Below, piece by piece: positions 1 through 13,701 of a DNA stretch of 64,000 bases. The notes beneath the pieces are model-generated. The model did no database searches. It was not told where the DNA came from and saw only the letters and a program-made list of their open reading frames with translations. The DNA lies in NCBI GenBank assembly GCA_916610825.1, contig OU744448.1, positions 16,491,936 through 16,555,935 on the forward strand, given 5' to 3'. This DNA comes from Haliclystus octoradiatus. Taxonomy: Eukaryota > Cnidaria > Staurozoa > Stauromedusae > Haliclystidae. The position numbers and the translations under genes were made by a program. The first letter of the stretch is position 1; the number at the start of each line of letters is the position of its first letter.

Positions 1-192
1 AATTTGACAAAAACAACTCAAAATGACCAAACACAATGCTTAATTCCCAAGGAAATTCGGAATTAACAAAAACAGCTCAAAGTGACCAAAAACAATGTTT
101 GATTCCCAAGGGAATTCGAATTTGACAAAAACAACTCAAAATGTCCAAATACAATGCTTAATTCCCAAGAGAATTCGAATTTGACAAAAAAA
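1..192 (+). repeat. Partial HOR unit at the left window edge
   Basis: About three monomers before the first GGTCTC landmark. The window starts exactly at a monomer start with the variant CCAAACACAATGC. The same string of variants recurs 3,187 bases later from 3188, so this is the tail of a higher-order unit cut by the window edge. Confidence 0.85.
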
Positions 193-3100
193 GGTCTCAA
201 AATGACCAAAAACAATGCTTAATTCCAAAGGGAATTCGGAATTAACAAAAACAGCTCAAAATGACCAAAAACAATGCTGAATTCCTAAGGGAATTCGAAT
301 TTGACAAAAACAGCTCATAATGACCAAAAACAATGCTGAATTCCCAAGGGAATTCGAATTTAACAAAAACAGCTCAAAATGACCAAAAACAATGCTTAAT
401 TCCCAAGGGAAATTGAATTTGACAAAAACAGCTCAAAATGACCAAAAACAATGCTCAATTCTCAAGGGAATTCGAATTTAAGAAAAACAGCTCAAAATGA
501 CCAAAAACAATGCTTAATTCCCAAGGGAATTCGAATTTGACAAAAACAGCTCAAAATGACCAAAAACAATGCTTAATTCTCAAGGGAATTCGAATTTGAC
601 AAAAACAATTCAAAATGACCAAATACATTGCTTAATTCCAAAGGGAAATCGGAATTAACAAAAACAGCTCAAAATGACCAAAAACAATGCTTAATTCCCA
701 AGGGAATTCGAATTTGACAAAAACAGCTCAAAATGACCAAAAACAATGTTTAATTCCAAAGGGAATTCGCAATTAACAAAAACAGCTCAAAATGACCAAA
801 AACAATGCTTAATTCCAAAGGGAATTCGAATTTGACAAAAACAGCTCAAAATGACCAAAAACAATGCTTAAGTCCTAAGGGAATTCGAATTTGACAACAA
901 CAGCTCAAAATGACCAAAAACAATGCTTAAATCCCAAGGGAATTCGAATTTGATAAAAACAGCTCAAAATGACCAAAAACAATGCTTAATTCCCAAGGGA
1001 ATTCGAATTTGACAAAAACAGCTCAAAATGACCAAAAACAATGTTTAATTCCAAAGGGAATTCGCAATTAACAAAAACAGCTCAAAATGACCAAAAACAA
1101 TGCTTAATTCCAAAGGGAATTCGCAATTAACAAAAACAGCTCAAAATGACCAAAAACAATGCTTAATTCTCAAGGGAATTCGAATTTGACAAAAACAATT
1201 CAAAATGACCGAATACATTGCTTAATTCCCAAGGGAATTCGAATTTGATAAAAACAGCTCAAAATGACCAAAAACAATGCTTAAATCCCAAAAGACTTCG
1301 AATTTGACAAAAACAGCTCATAATGACCAAAAACAATGCTCAATTCCCAAGGGAATTCGAATTTGAAAAAAACAGCTCAAAATGACCAAATACAATGCTT
1401 AATTCACAAGGGAATTCGAATTTGATAAAAACAGCTCAAAATGACAAAAAACATTGCTTAATTCCCAAGGGAAATCGAATTTGACAAAAACAACTCAAAA
1501 TGACCAAACACAATGCTTAAATCACAAGGAAATTCGGAATTAACAAAAACAGCTCAAAGTGACCAAAAACAATGCTTAATTCCCAATGGAATTCGAATTT
1601 GATAAAAACAGCTCAAAATGACCAAAAACAATGCTTAATTCTCAAGGGAATTCGAATTTGACAAAAACAATTCAAAATGACCAAATACATTGCTTAATTC
1701 CAAAGGGAAATCGGAATTAACAAAAACAGCTCAAAATGACCAAAAACAATGCTTAAGTCCTAAGGGAATTCGAATTTGACAACAACAGCTCAAAATGACC
1801 AAAAACAATGCTTAAATCCCAAGGGAATTCGAATTTGATAAAAACAGCTCAAAATGACCAAAAACAATGCTTAATTCCCAAGGGAATTCGAATTTGACAA
1901 AAACAACTCAAAATGACCAAAAACAATGCTTAATTCCAAAGGGAATTTGTAATTAACAAAAACAGTTCAAAAAGACCAAAAACAATGCTTAATTCCCAAG
2001 GAAATTCGAATTTGATAAAAACAGCTCAAAATGACCAAAAACAATGCTGAATTCCCAAGGAAATTCGAATTTGACAAAAACAGCTCATAATGACCAAAAA
2101 TAATGCTCAATTCCCAAGGGAATTCGAATTTAACAAAAACAGCTCAAAATGACCAAAAACAATGCTTAATTCCCAAGGGAATTTGAATTTGATAAAAACA
2201 GCTTAAAATGACCAAAAACATTGCTTAATTCCCAAAAGAATTTGAATTTGACAAAAACAGCTCAAAATGACCAAAAACAATGCTTAATTCCAAAGGGAAT
2301 TCGGAATTAACAAAAACAGCTCAAAATGACCAAAAACAATGCTGAATTCCCAAGGGAATTCGAATTTGACAAAAACAGCTCATAATGACCAAAAACAATG
2401 CTCAATTCCCAAGGGAATTCTAATTTAACAAAAACAGTTCAAAATGACCAAAAACAATGCTTAATTCCCAAGGGAATTCGAATTTGACAAAAACAGCTCA
2501 AAATGACCAAATACAATGCTTAATTCACAAGGGAATTCGAATGTGATAAAAACAGCTCAAAATGACAAAAAACATTGCTTAATTCCCAAGGGAAATCGAA
2601 ATTGACTAAAACAACTCAAAATGACCAAATACAATGTTTAATTCCCAAGGGAATTCGGAATTAACAAAACAGCTCAAAATGACCAAAAACAATGCTTAAT
2701 TCCAAAGGAAATTCGAATTTGATAAAAACAGCTCAAAATAACCAAAAACAATGCTTAATTCCCAAGGGAATTCGAATTTGACAAACACAGCTCAAAATGA
2801 CCAAAAACAATGCTTAATTCCAAAGGGAATTCGGAATTAACAAAAACAGCTCAAAATGACCAAAAACAATGCTTAATTCTCAAGGGAATTCGAATTTAAC
2901 AAAAACAATTCAAAATGACCGAATACATTGCTTAATTCCCAAGGGAATTCGAATTTGATAAAAACAGCTCAAAATGACCAAAAACAATGCTTAAATCCCA
3001 AAAGACTTCGAATTTGACAAAAACAGCTCATAATGATCAAAAACAATGCTCAATTCCCAAGGGAATTCGAATTTGAAAAAAACAGCTCAAAATGACCAAA

Positions 3101-3379
3101 TACAATGCTTAATTCACAAGGGAATTCGAATTTGATAAAAACAGCTCAAAATGACAAAAAACATTGCTTAATTCCCAAGGGAAATCGAATTTGACAAAAA
3201 CAACTCAAAATGACCAAACACAATGCTTAATTCCCAAGGAAATTCGGAATTAACAAAAACAGCTCAAAGTGACCAAAAACAATGTTTGATTCCCAAGGGA
3301 ATTCGAATTTGACAAAAACAACTCAAAATGTCCAAATACAATGCTTAATTCCCAAGAGAATTCGAATTTGACAAAAAAA
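193..3379 (+). repeat. HOR unit 1, 54 monomers, 3,187 bp
   Basis: Delimited by GGTCTC at 193 and 3380. It lacks both the HindIII poly-A monomer (block X) and block Y. Compared with the next unit it has a 3-monomer (177 bp) insertion near 691-867, a replaced stretch near 1881-1945 where block X should be, and a 4-monomer (236 bp) deletion near 1983. It holds the GAATGTGATAAAAAC variant at about 2539. It also holds a 58-bp monomer at about 2650 with ACAAAACAGCTC, the only one of that class not carrying ACTGCTC, so it may be the ancestral form. Confidence 0.85.
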
Positions 3380-6300
3380 GGTCTCAAAATGACCAAAAAC
3401 AATGCTTAATTCCAAAGGGAATTCGGAATTAACAAAAACAGCTCAAAATGACCAAAAACAATGCTGAATTCCTAAGGGAATTCGAATTTGACAAAAACAG
3501 CTCATAATGACCAAAAACAATGCTGAATTCCCAAGGGAATTCGAATTTAACAAAAACAGCTCAAAATGACCAAAAACAATGCTTAATTCCCAAGGGAAAT
3601 TGAATTTGACAAAAACAGCTCAAAATGACCAAAAACAATGCTCAATTCTCAAGGGAATTCGAATTTAAGAAAAACAGCTCAAAATGACCAAAAACAATGC
3701 TTAATTCCCAAGGGAATTCGAATTTGACAAAAACAGCTCAAAATGACCAAAAACAATGCTTAATTCTCAAGGGAATTCGAATTTGACAAAAACAATTCAA
3801 AATGACCAAATACATTGCTTAATTCCAAAGGGAAATCGGAATTAACAAAAACAGCTCAAAATGACCAAAAACAATGCTTAAGTCCTAAGGGAATTCGAAT
3901 TTGACAACAACAGCTCAAAATGACCAAAAACAATGCTTAAATCCCAAGGGAATTCGAATTTGATAAAAACAGCTCAAAATGACCAAAAACAATGCTTAAT
4001 TCCCAAGGGAATTCGAATTTGACAAAAACAGCTCAAAATGACCAAAAACAATGTTTAATTCCAAAGGGAATTCGCAATTAACAAAAACAGCTCAAAATGA
4101 CCAAAAACAATGCTTAATTCCAAAGGGAATTCGCAATTAACAAAAACAGCTCAAAATGACCAAAAACAATGCTTAATTCTCAAGGGAATTCGAATTTGAC
4201 AAAAACAATTCAAAATGACCGAATACATTGCTTAATTCCCAAGGGAATTCGAATTTGATAAAAACAGCTCAAAATGACCAAAAACAATGCTTGAATCCCA
4301 AAAGACTTCGAATTTGACAAAAACAGCTCATAATGACCAAAAACAATGCTCAATTCCCAAGGGAATTCGAATTTGAAAAAAACAGCTCAAAATGACCAAA
4401 TACAATGCTTAATTCACAAGGGAATTCGAATTTGATAAAAACAGCTCAAAATGACAAAAAACATTGCTTAATTCCCAAGGGAAATCGAATTTGACAAAAA
4501 CAACTCAAAATGACCAAACACAATGCTTAAATCACAAGGAAATTCGGAATTAACAAAAACAGCTCAAAGTGACCAAAAACAATGCTAAATTCCCAATGGA
4601 ATTCGAATTTGATAAAAACAGCTCAAAATGACCAAAAACAATGCTTAATTCTCAAGGGAATTCGAATTTGACAAAAACAATTCAAAATGACCAAATACAT
4701 TGCTTAATTCCAAAGGGAAATCGGAATTAACAAAAACAGCTCAAAATGACCAAAAACAATGCTTAAGTCCTAAGGGAATTCGAATTTGACAACAACAGCT
4801 CAAAATGACCAAAAACAATGCTTAAATCCCAAGGGAATTCGAATTTGATAAAAACAGCTCAAAATGACCAAAAACAATGCTTAAATCCGAAGGGAATTTG
4901 AATTTGAAAAAAACAACTCGAAATGACCAAAAAAAAAAGCTTAATTCCAAAGGGAATTTGTAATTAACAAAAACAGTTCAAAAAGACCAAAAACAATGCT
5001 TAATTGCCAAGGAAATTCGAATTTGATAAAAACAGCTCAAAATGACCAAAAACAATGTTTAATTCCCAAGGGAATTCGAATTTGACAAAAACAACTTAAA
5101 ATGACCAAATACAATGCTTAATTCCCAAGAGAATTCGAATTTGACAAAAACAGCTCAAAATGACCAAAAACAATGCTTAATTCCAAAGGGAATTCGGAAT
5201 TAACAAAATCAGCTCAAAAAGACCAAAAATAATGCTTAATTCCCAAGGAAATTCGAATTTGATAAAAACAGCTCAAAATGACCAAAAACAATGCTGAATT
5301 CCCAAGGAAATTCGAATTTGACAAAAACAGCTCATAATGACCAAAAACAATGCTCAATTCCCAAGGGAATTCGAATTTAACAAAAACAGCTCAAAATGAC
5401 CAAAAACAATGCTTAATTCCCAAGGGAATTTGAATTTGATAAAAACAGCTTAAAATGACCAAAAACATTGCTTAATTCCCAAAAGAATTTGAATTTGACA
5501 AAAACAGCTCAAAATGACCAAAAACAATGCTTAATTCCAAAGGGAATTCGGAATTAACAAAAACAGCTCAAAATGACCAAAAACAATGCTGAATTCCCAA
5601 GGGAATTCGAATTTGACAAAAACAGCTCATAATGACCAAAAACAATGCTCAATTCCCAAGGGAATTCTAATTTAACAAAAACAGTTCAAAATGACCAAAA
5701 ACAATGCTTAATTCCCAAGGGAATTCGAATTTGACAAAAACAGCTCAAAATGACCAAATACAATGCTTAATTCACAAGGGAATTCGAATGTGATAAAAAC
5801 AGCTCAAAATGACAAAAAACATTGCTTAATTCCCAAGGGAAATCGAAATTGACTAAAACAACTCAAAATGACCAAATACAATGTTTAATTCCCAAGGGAA
5901 TTCGGAATTAACAAAACTGCTCAAAATGACCAAAAACAATGCTTAATTCCAAAGGAAATTCGAATTTGATAAAAACAGCTCAAAATAACCAAAAACAATG
6001 CTTAATTCCCAAGGGAATTCGAATTTGACAAACACAGCTCAAAATGACCAAAAACAATGCTTAATTCCAAAGGGAATTCGGAATTAACAAAAACAGCTCA
6101 AAATGACCAAAAACAATGCTTAATTCCCAATGGAATTCGAATTTGATTAAAACAGCTCAAAATGACCAAAAACAATGCTTAATTCTCAAGGGAATTCGAA
6201 TTTGACAAAAACAATTCAAAATGACCAAATACATTGCTTAATTCCAAAGGGAAATCGGAATTAACAAAAACAGCTCAAAATGACCAAAAACATTGCTTAA

Positions 6301-8360
6301 GTCCTAAGGGAATTCGAATTTGACAACAACAGCTCAAAATGACCAAAAACAATGCTTAAATCTCAAGGGGATTCGAATTTGATAAAAACAGCTCAAAATG
6401 ACCAAAAACAATGCTTAAATCCGAAGGGAATTCGAATTTGATGAAAACAACTCGAAATGACCAAAAAAAATGCTTAATTCCAAAGGGAATTTGGAATTAA
6501 CAAAAACAGTTCAAAAAGACCAAAAACAATGCTTAATTGCCAAGGAAATTCGAATTTGATAAAAACAGCTCAAAATGACCAAAAACAATGTTTGATTCCC
6601 AAAAGAATTTGAATTTGACAAAAACAGCTCAAAATGACCAAAAACAATGCTTAATTCCAAAGGGAATTCGGAATTAACAAAAACAGCTCAAAATGACCAA
6701 AAACAATGCTGAATTCCCAAGGGAATTCGAATTTGACAAAAACAGCTCATAATGACCAAAAACAATGCTCAATTCCCAAGGGAATTCTAATTTAACAAAA
6801 ACAGTTCAAAATGACCAAAAACAATGCTTAATTCCCAAGGGAATTCGAATTTGACAAAAACAGCTCAAAATGACCAAATACAATGCTTAATTCACAAGGG
6901 AATTCGAATGTGATAAAAACAGCTCAAAATGACAAAAAACATTGCTTAATTCCCAAGGGAAATCGAAATTGACTAAAACAACTCAAAATGACCAAATACA
7001 ATGTTTAATTTCCAAGGGAATTCGGAATTAACAAAACTGCTCAAAATGACCAAAAACAATGCTTAATTCCAAAGGAAATTCGAATTTGATAAAAACAGCT
7101 CAAAATAACCAAAAACAATGCTTAATTCCCAAGGGAATTCGAATTTGACAAACACAGCTCAAAATGACCAAAAACAATGCTTAATTCCAAAGGGAATTCA
7201 GAATTAACAAAAACAGCTCAAAATGACCAAAAACAATGCTTAATTCTCAAGGGAATTCGAATTTGACAAAAACAATTCAAAATGACCGAATACATTGCTT
7301 AATTCCCAAGGGAATTCGAATTTGATAAAAACAGCTCAAAATGACCAAAAACAATGCTTAAATCCCAAAAGACTTCGAATTTGACAAAAACAGCTCATAA
7401 TGATCAAAAACAATGCTCAATTCCCAAGGGAATTCGAATTTGAAAAAAACAGCTCAAAATGACCAAACACAATGCTTAATTCACAAGGGAATTCGAATTT
7501 GATAAAAACAGCTCAAAATGACAAAAAACATTGCTTAATTCCCAAGGGAAATCGAATTTGACAAAAACAACTCAAAATGACCAAACACAATGCTTAATTC
7601 CCAAGGAAATTCGGAATTAACAAAAACAGCTCAAAGTGACCAAAAACAATGTTTGATTTCCAAGGGAATTCGAATTTGACAAAAACAACTCAAAATGTCC
7701 AAATACAATGCTTAATTCCCAAGAGAATTCGAATTTGACAAAAAAAGGTCTCAAAATGACCAAAAACAATGCTTAATTCCAAAGGGAATTCGGAATTAAC
7801 AAAAACAGCTCAAAATGACCAAAAACAATGCTGAATTCCTAAGGGAATTCGAATTTGACAAAAACAGCTCATAATGACCAAAAACAATGCTGAATTCCCA
7901 AGGGAATTCGAATTTAACAAAAACAGCTCAAAATGACCAAAAACAATGCTTAATTCCCAAGGGAAATTGAATTTGACAAAAACAGCTCAAAATGACCAAA
8001 AACAATGCTCAATTCTCAAGGGAATTCGAATTTAAGAAAAACAGCTCAAAATGACCAAAAACAATGCTTAATTCCCAAGGGAATTCGAATTTGACAAAAA
8101 CAGCTCAAAATGACCAAAAACAATGCTTAATTCTCAAGGGAATTCGAATTTGACAAAAACAATTCAAAATGACCAAATACATTGCTTAATTCCAAAGGGA
8201 AATCGGAATTAACAAAAACAGCTCAAAATGACCAAAAACAATGCTTAAGTCCTAAGGGAATTCGAATTTGACAACAACAGCTCAAAATGACCAAAAACAA
8301 TGCTTAAATCTCAAGGGAATTCGAATTTTATAAAAACAGCTCAAAATGACCAAAAACAAT
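2881..8360 (+). repeat. Long-range duplicated segment, copy A (partner 16451-21931)
   Basis: About 5.5 kb (93 monomers) recurs 13,570-13,571 bases downstream with the same order of variants, including the HindIII monomer (4937 / 18508), the TGTTTGATTCCC-CAAAAG hybrid (6590 / 20161) and GGTCTC (7747 / 21318). The match stops at about 8360, where copy B enters a second round of its own duplication. Confidence 0.85.
3380..7746 (+). repeat. HOR unit 2, 74 monomers, 4,367 bp, with X and Y blocks
   Basis: Delimited by GGTCTC at 3380 and 7747. It contains block X with a HindIII site at 4937 (A10 tract) and block Y with its AAGGGGATTCG monomer near 6367 and ACTCGAAATG monomer near 6455. Same order and almost the same length (4,368 bp) as unit 6, which lies 13.57 kb downstream, so the two are copies. 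A hybrid monomer joining TGTTTGATTCCC to CAAAAGAATTTG at about 6590 marks an internal deletion junction, also seen at 20161 and 21932. Confidence 0.85.
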
Positions 8361-11161
8361 GCTTAATTCCCAAGGGAATTCGAATTTGACAAAAACAGCT
8401 CAAAATGACCAAAAACAATGCTTAAATCCCAAAAGACTTCGAATTTGACAAAAACAGCTCATAATGACCAAAAACAATGCTCAATTCCCAAGGGAATTCG
8501 AATTTGAAAAAAACAGCTCAAAATGACCAAATACAATGCTTAATTCACAAGGGAATTCGAATTTGATAAAAACAGCTCAAAATGACAAAAAACATTGCTT
8601 AATTCCCAAGGGAAATCGAATTTGACAAAAACAACTCAAAATGACCAAACACAATGCTTAAATCACAAGGAAATTCGGAATTAACAAAAACAGCTCAAAG
8701 TGACCAAAAACAATGCTTAATTCCCAATGGAATTCGAATTTGATAAAAACAGCTCAAAATGACCAAAAACAATGCTTAATTCTCAAGGGAATTCGAATTT
8801 GACAAAAACAATTCAAAATGACCAAATACATTGCTTAATTCCAAAGGGAAATCGGAATTAACAAAAACAGCTCAAAATGACCAAAAACAATGCTTAAGTC
8901 CTAAGGGAATTCGAATTTGACAACAACAGCTCAAAATGACCAAAAACAATGCTTAAATCCCAAGGGAATTCGAATTTGATAAAAACAGCTCAAAATGACC
9001 AAAAACAATGCTTAAATCCGAAGGGAATTTGAATTTGAAAAAAACAACTCGAAATGACCAAAAAAAAAAAGCTTAATTCCAAAGGGAATTTGTAATTAAC
9101 AAAAACAGTTCAAAAAGACCAAAACCAATGCTTAATTGCCAAGGAAATTCGAATTTGATAAAAACAGCTCAAAATGACCAAAAACAATGTTTAATTCCCA
9201 AGGGAATTCGAATTTGACAAAAACAACTTAAAATGACCAAATACAATGCTTAATTCCCAAGAGAATTCGAATTTGACAAAAACAGCTCAAAATGACCAAA
9301 AACAATGCTTAATTCCAAAGGGAATTCGGAATTAACAAAATCAGCTCAAAAAGACCAAAAATAATGCTTAATTCCCAAGGAAATTCGAATTTGATAAAAA
9401 CAGCTCAAAATGACCAAAAACAATGCTGAATTCCCAAGGAAATTCGAATTTGACAAAAACAGCTCATAATGACCAAAAACAATGCTCAATTCCCAAGGGA
9501 ATTCGAATTTAACAAAAACAGCTCAAAATGACCAAAAACAATGCTTAATTCCCAAGGGAATTTGAATTTGATAAAAACAGCTTAAAATGACCAAAAACAT
9601 TGCTTAATTCCCAAAAGAATTTGAATTTGACAAAAACAGCTCAAAATGACCAAAAAACAATGCTTAATTCCAAAGGGAATTCGGAATTAACAAAAACAGC
9701 TCAAAATGACCAAAAACAATGCTGAATTCCCAAGGGAATTCGAATTTGACAAAAACAGCTCATAATGACCAAAAACAATGCTCAATTCCCAAGGGAATTC
9801 TAATTTAACAAAAACAGTTCAAAATGACCAAAAACAATGCTTAATTCCCAAGGGAATTCGAATTTGATAAAAACAGCTCAAAATGACCAAATACAATGCT
9901 TAATTCACAAGGGAATTCGAATGTGATAAAAACAGCTCAAAATGACAAAAAACATTGCTTAATTCCCAAGGGAAATCGAAATTGACTAAAACAACTCAAA
10001 ATGACCAAATACAATGTTTAATTCCCAAGGGAATTCGGAATTAACAAAACTGCTCAAAATGACCAAAAACAATGCTTAATTCCAAAGGAAATTCGAATTT
10101 GATAAAAACAGCTCAAAATAACCAAAAACAATGCTTAATTCCCAAGGGAATTCGAATTTGACAAACACAGCTCAAAATGACCAAAAACAATGCTTAATTC
10201 CAAAGGGAATTCGGAATTAACAAAAACAGCTCAAAATGACCAAAAACAATGCTTAATTCCCAATGGAATTCGAATTTGATTAAAACAGCTCAAAATGACC
10301 AAAAACAATGCTTAATTCTCAAGGGAATTCGAATTTGACAAAAACAATTCAAAATGACCAAATACATTGCTTAATTCCAAAGGGAAATCGGAATTAACAA
10401 AAACAGCTCAAAATGACCAAAAACATTGCTTAAGTCCTAAGGGAATTCGAATTTGACAACAACAGCTCAAAATGACCAAAAACAATGCTTAAATCCCAAG
10501 GGGATTCGAATTTGATAAAAACAGCTCAAAATGACCAAAAACAATGCTTAAATCCGAAGGGAATTCGAATTTGATGAAAACAACTCGAAATGACCAAAAA
10601 AAATGCTTAATTCCAAAGGGAATTTGGAATTAACAAAAACAGTTCAAAAAGACCAAAAACAATGCTTAATTGCCAAGGAAATTCGAATTTGATAAAAACA
10701 GCTCAAACAAGGTTTGATTCCCAAGGGAATTCGAATTTGACAAAAACAACTCAAAATGTCCAAAAACAATGCTTAAATCCCAAAAGACTTCGAATTTGAC
10801 AAAAACAGCTCATAATGACCAAAAACAATGCTCAATTCCCAAGGGAATTCGAATTTGAAAAAAACAGCTCAAAATGACCAAATACAATGCTTAATTCACA
10901 AGGGAATTCGAATTTGATAAAAACAGCTCAAAATGACAAAAAACATTGCTTAATTCCCAAGGGAAATCGAATTTGACAAAAACAACTCAAAATGACCAAA
11001 CACAATGCTTAATTCCCAAGAAAATTCGGAATTAACAAAAACAGCTCAAAGTGACCAAAAACAATGTTTGATTCCCAAGGGAATTCGAATTTGACAAAAA
11101 CAACTCAAAATGTCCAAATACAATGCTTAATTCCCAAGAGAATTCGAATTTGACAAAAAAA
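7747..11161 (+). repeat. HOR unit 3, 58 monomers, 3,415 bp, with one truncated monomer
   Basis: Delimited by GGTCTC at 7747 and 11162. Block X has its HindIII site at 9069 (A11 tract) and block Y its GGGG variant near 10500. Unit length is 7 bases below 58 x 59 because one monomer near 10705 has lost 11 bp. A one-base insertion gives CCAAAAAACAATG near 9651. The stretch from about 9.0 kb onward recurs 21.7 kb downstream. Confidence 0.85.
10685..10732 (+). repeat. Truncated 48-bp monomer (11-bp internal deletion)
   Basis: The monomer reads CAGCTCAAACAAGGTTTGATT where the equivalent copy near 32430 has the full CAGCTCAAAATGACC segment. About 11 bases are lost and one neighbouring base differs. 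The distance to the matching copy downstream changes from 21,719 before this point to 21,730 after it, which confirms the size. It is one of very few length changes in the window that are far from a whole monomer. Confidence 0.85.
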
Positions 11162-13701
11162 GGTCTCAAAATGACCAAAAACAATGCTTAATTCCAAAGG
11201 GAATTCGGAATTAACAAAAACAGCTCAAAATGACCAAAAACAATGCTGAATTCCTAAGGGAATTCGAATTTGACAAAAACAGCTCATAATGACCAAAAAC
11301 AATGCTGAATTCCCAAGGGAATTCGAATTTAACAAAAACAGCTCAAAATGACCAAAAACAATGCTTAATTCCCAAGGGAAATTGAATTTGACAAAAACAG
11401 CTCAAAATGACCAAAAACAATGCTCAATTCCCAAGGGAATTCGAATTTGAAAAAAACAGCTCAAAATGACCAAATACAATGCTTAATTCACAAGGGAATT
11501 CGAATTTGATAAAAACAGCTCAAAATGACAAAAAACATTGCTTAATTCCCAAGGGAAATCGAATTTGACAAAAACAACTCAAAATGACCAAACACAATGC
11601 TTAAATCACAAGGAAATTCGGAATTAACAAAAACAGCTCAAAGTGACCAAAAACAATGCTTAATTCCCAATGGAATTCGAATTTGATAAAAACAGCTCAA
11701 AATGACCAAAAACAATGCTTAATTCTCAAGGGAATTCGAATTTGACAAAAACAATTCAAAATGACCAAATACATTGCTTAATTCCAAAGGGAAATCGGAA
11801 TTAACAAAAACAGCTCAAAATGACCAAAAACAATGCTTAAGTCCTAAGGGAATTCGAATTTGACAACAACAGCTCAAAATGACCAAAAACAATGCTTAAA
11901 TCCCAAGGGAATTCGAATTTGATAAAAACAGCTCAAAATGACCAAAAACAATGCTTAAATCCGAAGGGAATTTGAATTTGAAAAAAACAACTCGAAATGA
12001 CCAAAAAAAAAAAGCTTAATTCCAAAGGGAATTTGTAATTAACAAAAACAGTTCAAAAAGACCAAAAACAATGCTTAATTGCCAAGGAAATTCGAATTTG
12101 ATAAAAACAGCTCAAAATGACCAAAAACAATGTTTAATTCCCAAGGGAATTCGAATTTGACAAAAACAACTTAAAATGACCAAATACAATGCTTAATTCC
12201 CAAGAGAATTCGAATTTGACAAAAACAGCTCAAAATGACCAAAAACAATGCTTAATTCCAAAGGGAATTCGGAATTAACAAAATCAGCTCAAAAAGACCA
12301 AAAATAATGCTTAATTCCCAAGGAAATTCGAATTTGATAAAAACAGCTCAAAATGACCAAAAACAATGCTGAATTCCCAAGGAAATTCGAATTTGACAAA
12401 AACAGCTCATAATGACCAAAAATAATGCTCAATTCCCAAGGGAATTCGAATTTAACAAAAACAGCTCAAAATGACCAAAAACAATGCTTAATTCCCAAGG
12501 GAATTTGAATTTGATAAAAACAGCTTAAAATGACCAAAAACATTGCTTAATTCCCAAAAGAATTTGAATTTGACAAAAACAGCTCAAAATGACCAAAAAC
12601 AATGCTTAATTCCAAAGGGAATTCGGAATTAACAAAAACAGCTCAAAATGACCAAAAACAATGCTGAATTCCCAAGGGAATTCGAATTTGACAAAAACAG
12701 CTCATAATGACCAAAAACAATGCTCAATTCCCAAGGGAATTCTAATTTAACAAAAACAGTTCAAAATGACCAAAAACAATGCTTAATTCCCAAGGGAATT
12801 CGAATTTGACAAAAACAGCTCAAAATGACCAAATACAATGCTTAATTCACAAGGGAATTCGAATGTGATAAAAACAGCTCAAAATGACAAAAAACATTGC
12901 TTAATTCCCAAGGGAAATCGAAATTGACTAAAACAACTCAAAATGACCAAATACAATGTTTAATTCCCAAGGGAATTCGGAATTAACAAAACTGCTCAAA
13001 ATGACCAAAAACAATGCTTAATTCCAAAGGAAATTCGAATTTGATAAAAACAGCTCAAAATAACCAAAAACAATGCTTAATTCCCAAGGGAATTCGAATT
13101 TGACAAACACAGCTCAAAATGACCAAAAACAATGCTTAATTCCAAAGGGAATTCGGAATTAACAAAAACAGCTCAAAATGACCAAAAACAATGCTTAATT
13201 CTCAAGGGAATTCGAATTTAACAAAAACAATTCAAAATGACCGAATACATTGCTTAATTCCCAAGGGAATTCGAATTTGATAAAAACAGCTCAAAATGAC
13301 CAAAAACAATGCTTAAATCCCAAAAGACTTCGAATTTGACAAAAACAGCTCATAATGATCAAAAACAATGCTCAATTCCCAAGGGAATTCGAATTTGAAA
13401 AAAACAGCTCAAAATGACCAAATACAATGCTTAATTCACAAGGGAATTCGAATTTGATAAAAACAGCTCAAAATGACAAAAAACATTGCTTAATTCCCAA
13501 GGGAAATCGAATTTGACAAAAACAACTCAAAATGACCAAACACAATGCTTAATTCCCAAGGAAATTCGGAATTAACAAAAACAGCTCAAAGTGACCAAAA
13601 ACAATGTTTGATTCCCAAGGGAATTCGAATTTGACAAAAACAACTCAAAATGTCCAAATACAATGCTTAATTCCCAAGAGAATTCGAATTTGACAAAAAA
13701 A
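11162..13701 (+). repeat. HOR unit 4, 43 monomers, 2,540 bp
   Basis: Delimited by GGTCTC at 11162 and 13702. Contains block X with a HindIII site at 12012 (A11) and no block Y. A junction at about 11405-11425 joins GCTCAATTCCC to the GAATTTGAAAAAAAC monomer. In most other units the GCTCAATTCTC and GAATTTAAG monomers follow at this point, so a block of about 12 monomers appears to be missing. Confidence 0.8.

Larger units (their letters stand above)
1..6126 (+). repeat. Tandem pair of ~3.2 kb HOR copies (1-2879 and 3188-6126)
   Basis: The two copies align at offset 3,187 over 1-690, at 3,010 over about 868-1940 and at 3,247 from about 1983 to 2879. The steps equal a 3-monomer insertion and a 4-monomer deletion in the first copy, with a replaced stretch near 1881-1945. 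After 2879 / 6126 the copies take different paths (CTCAAGGG monomer against CCAATGG monomer). Confidence 0.85.
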
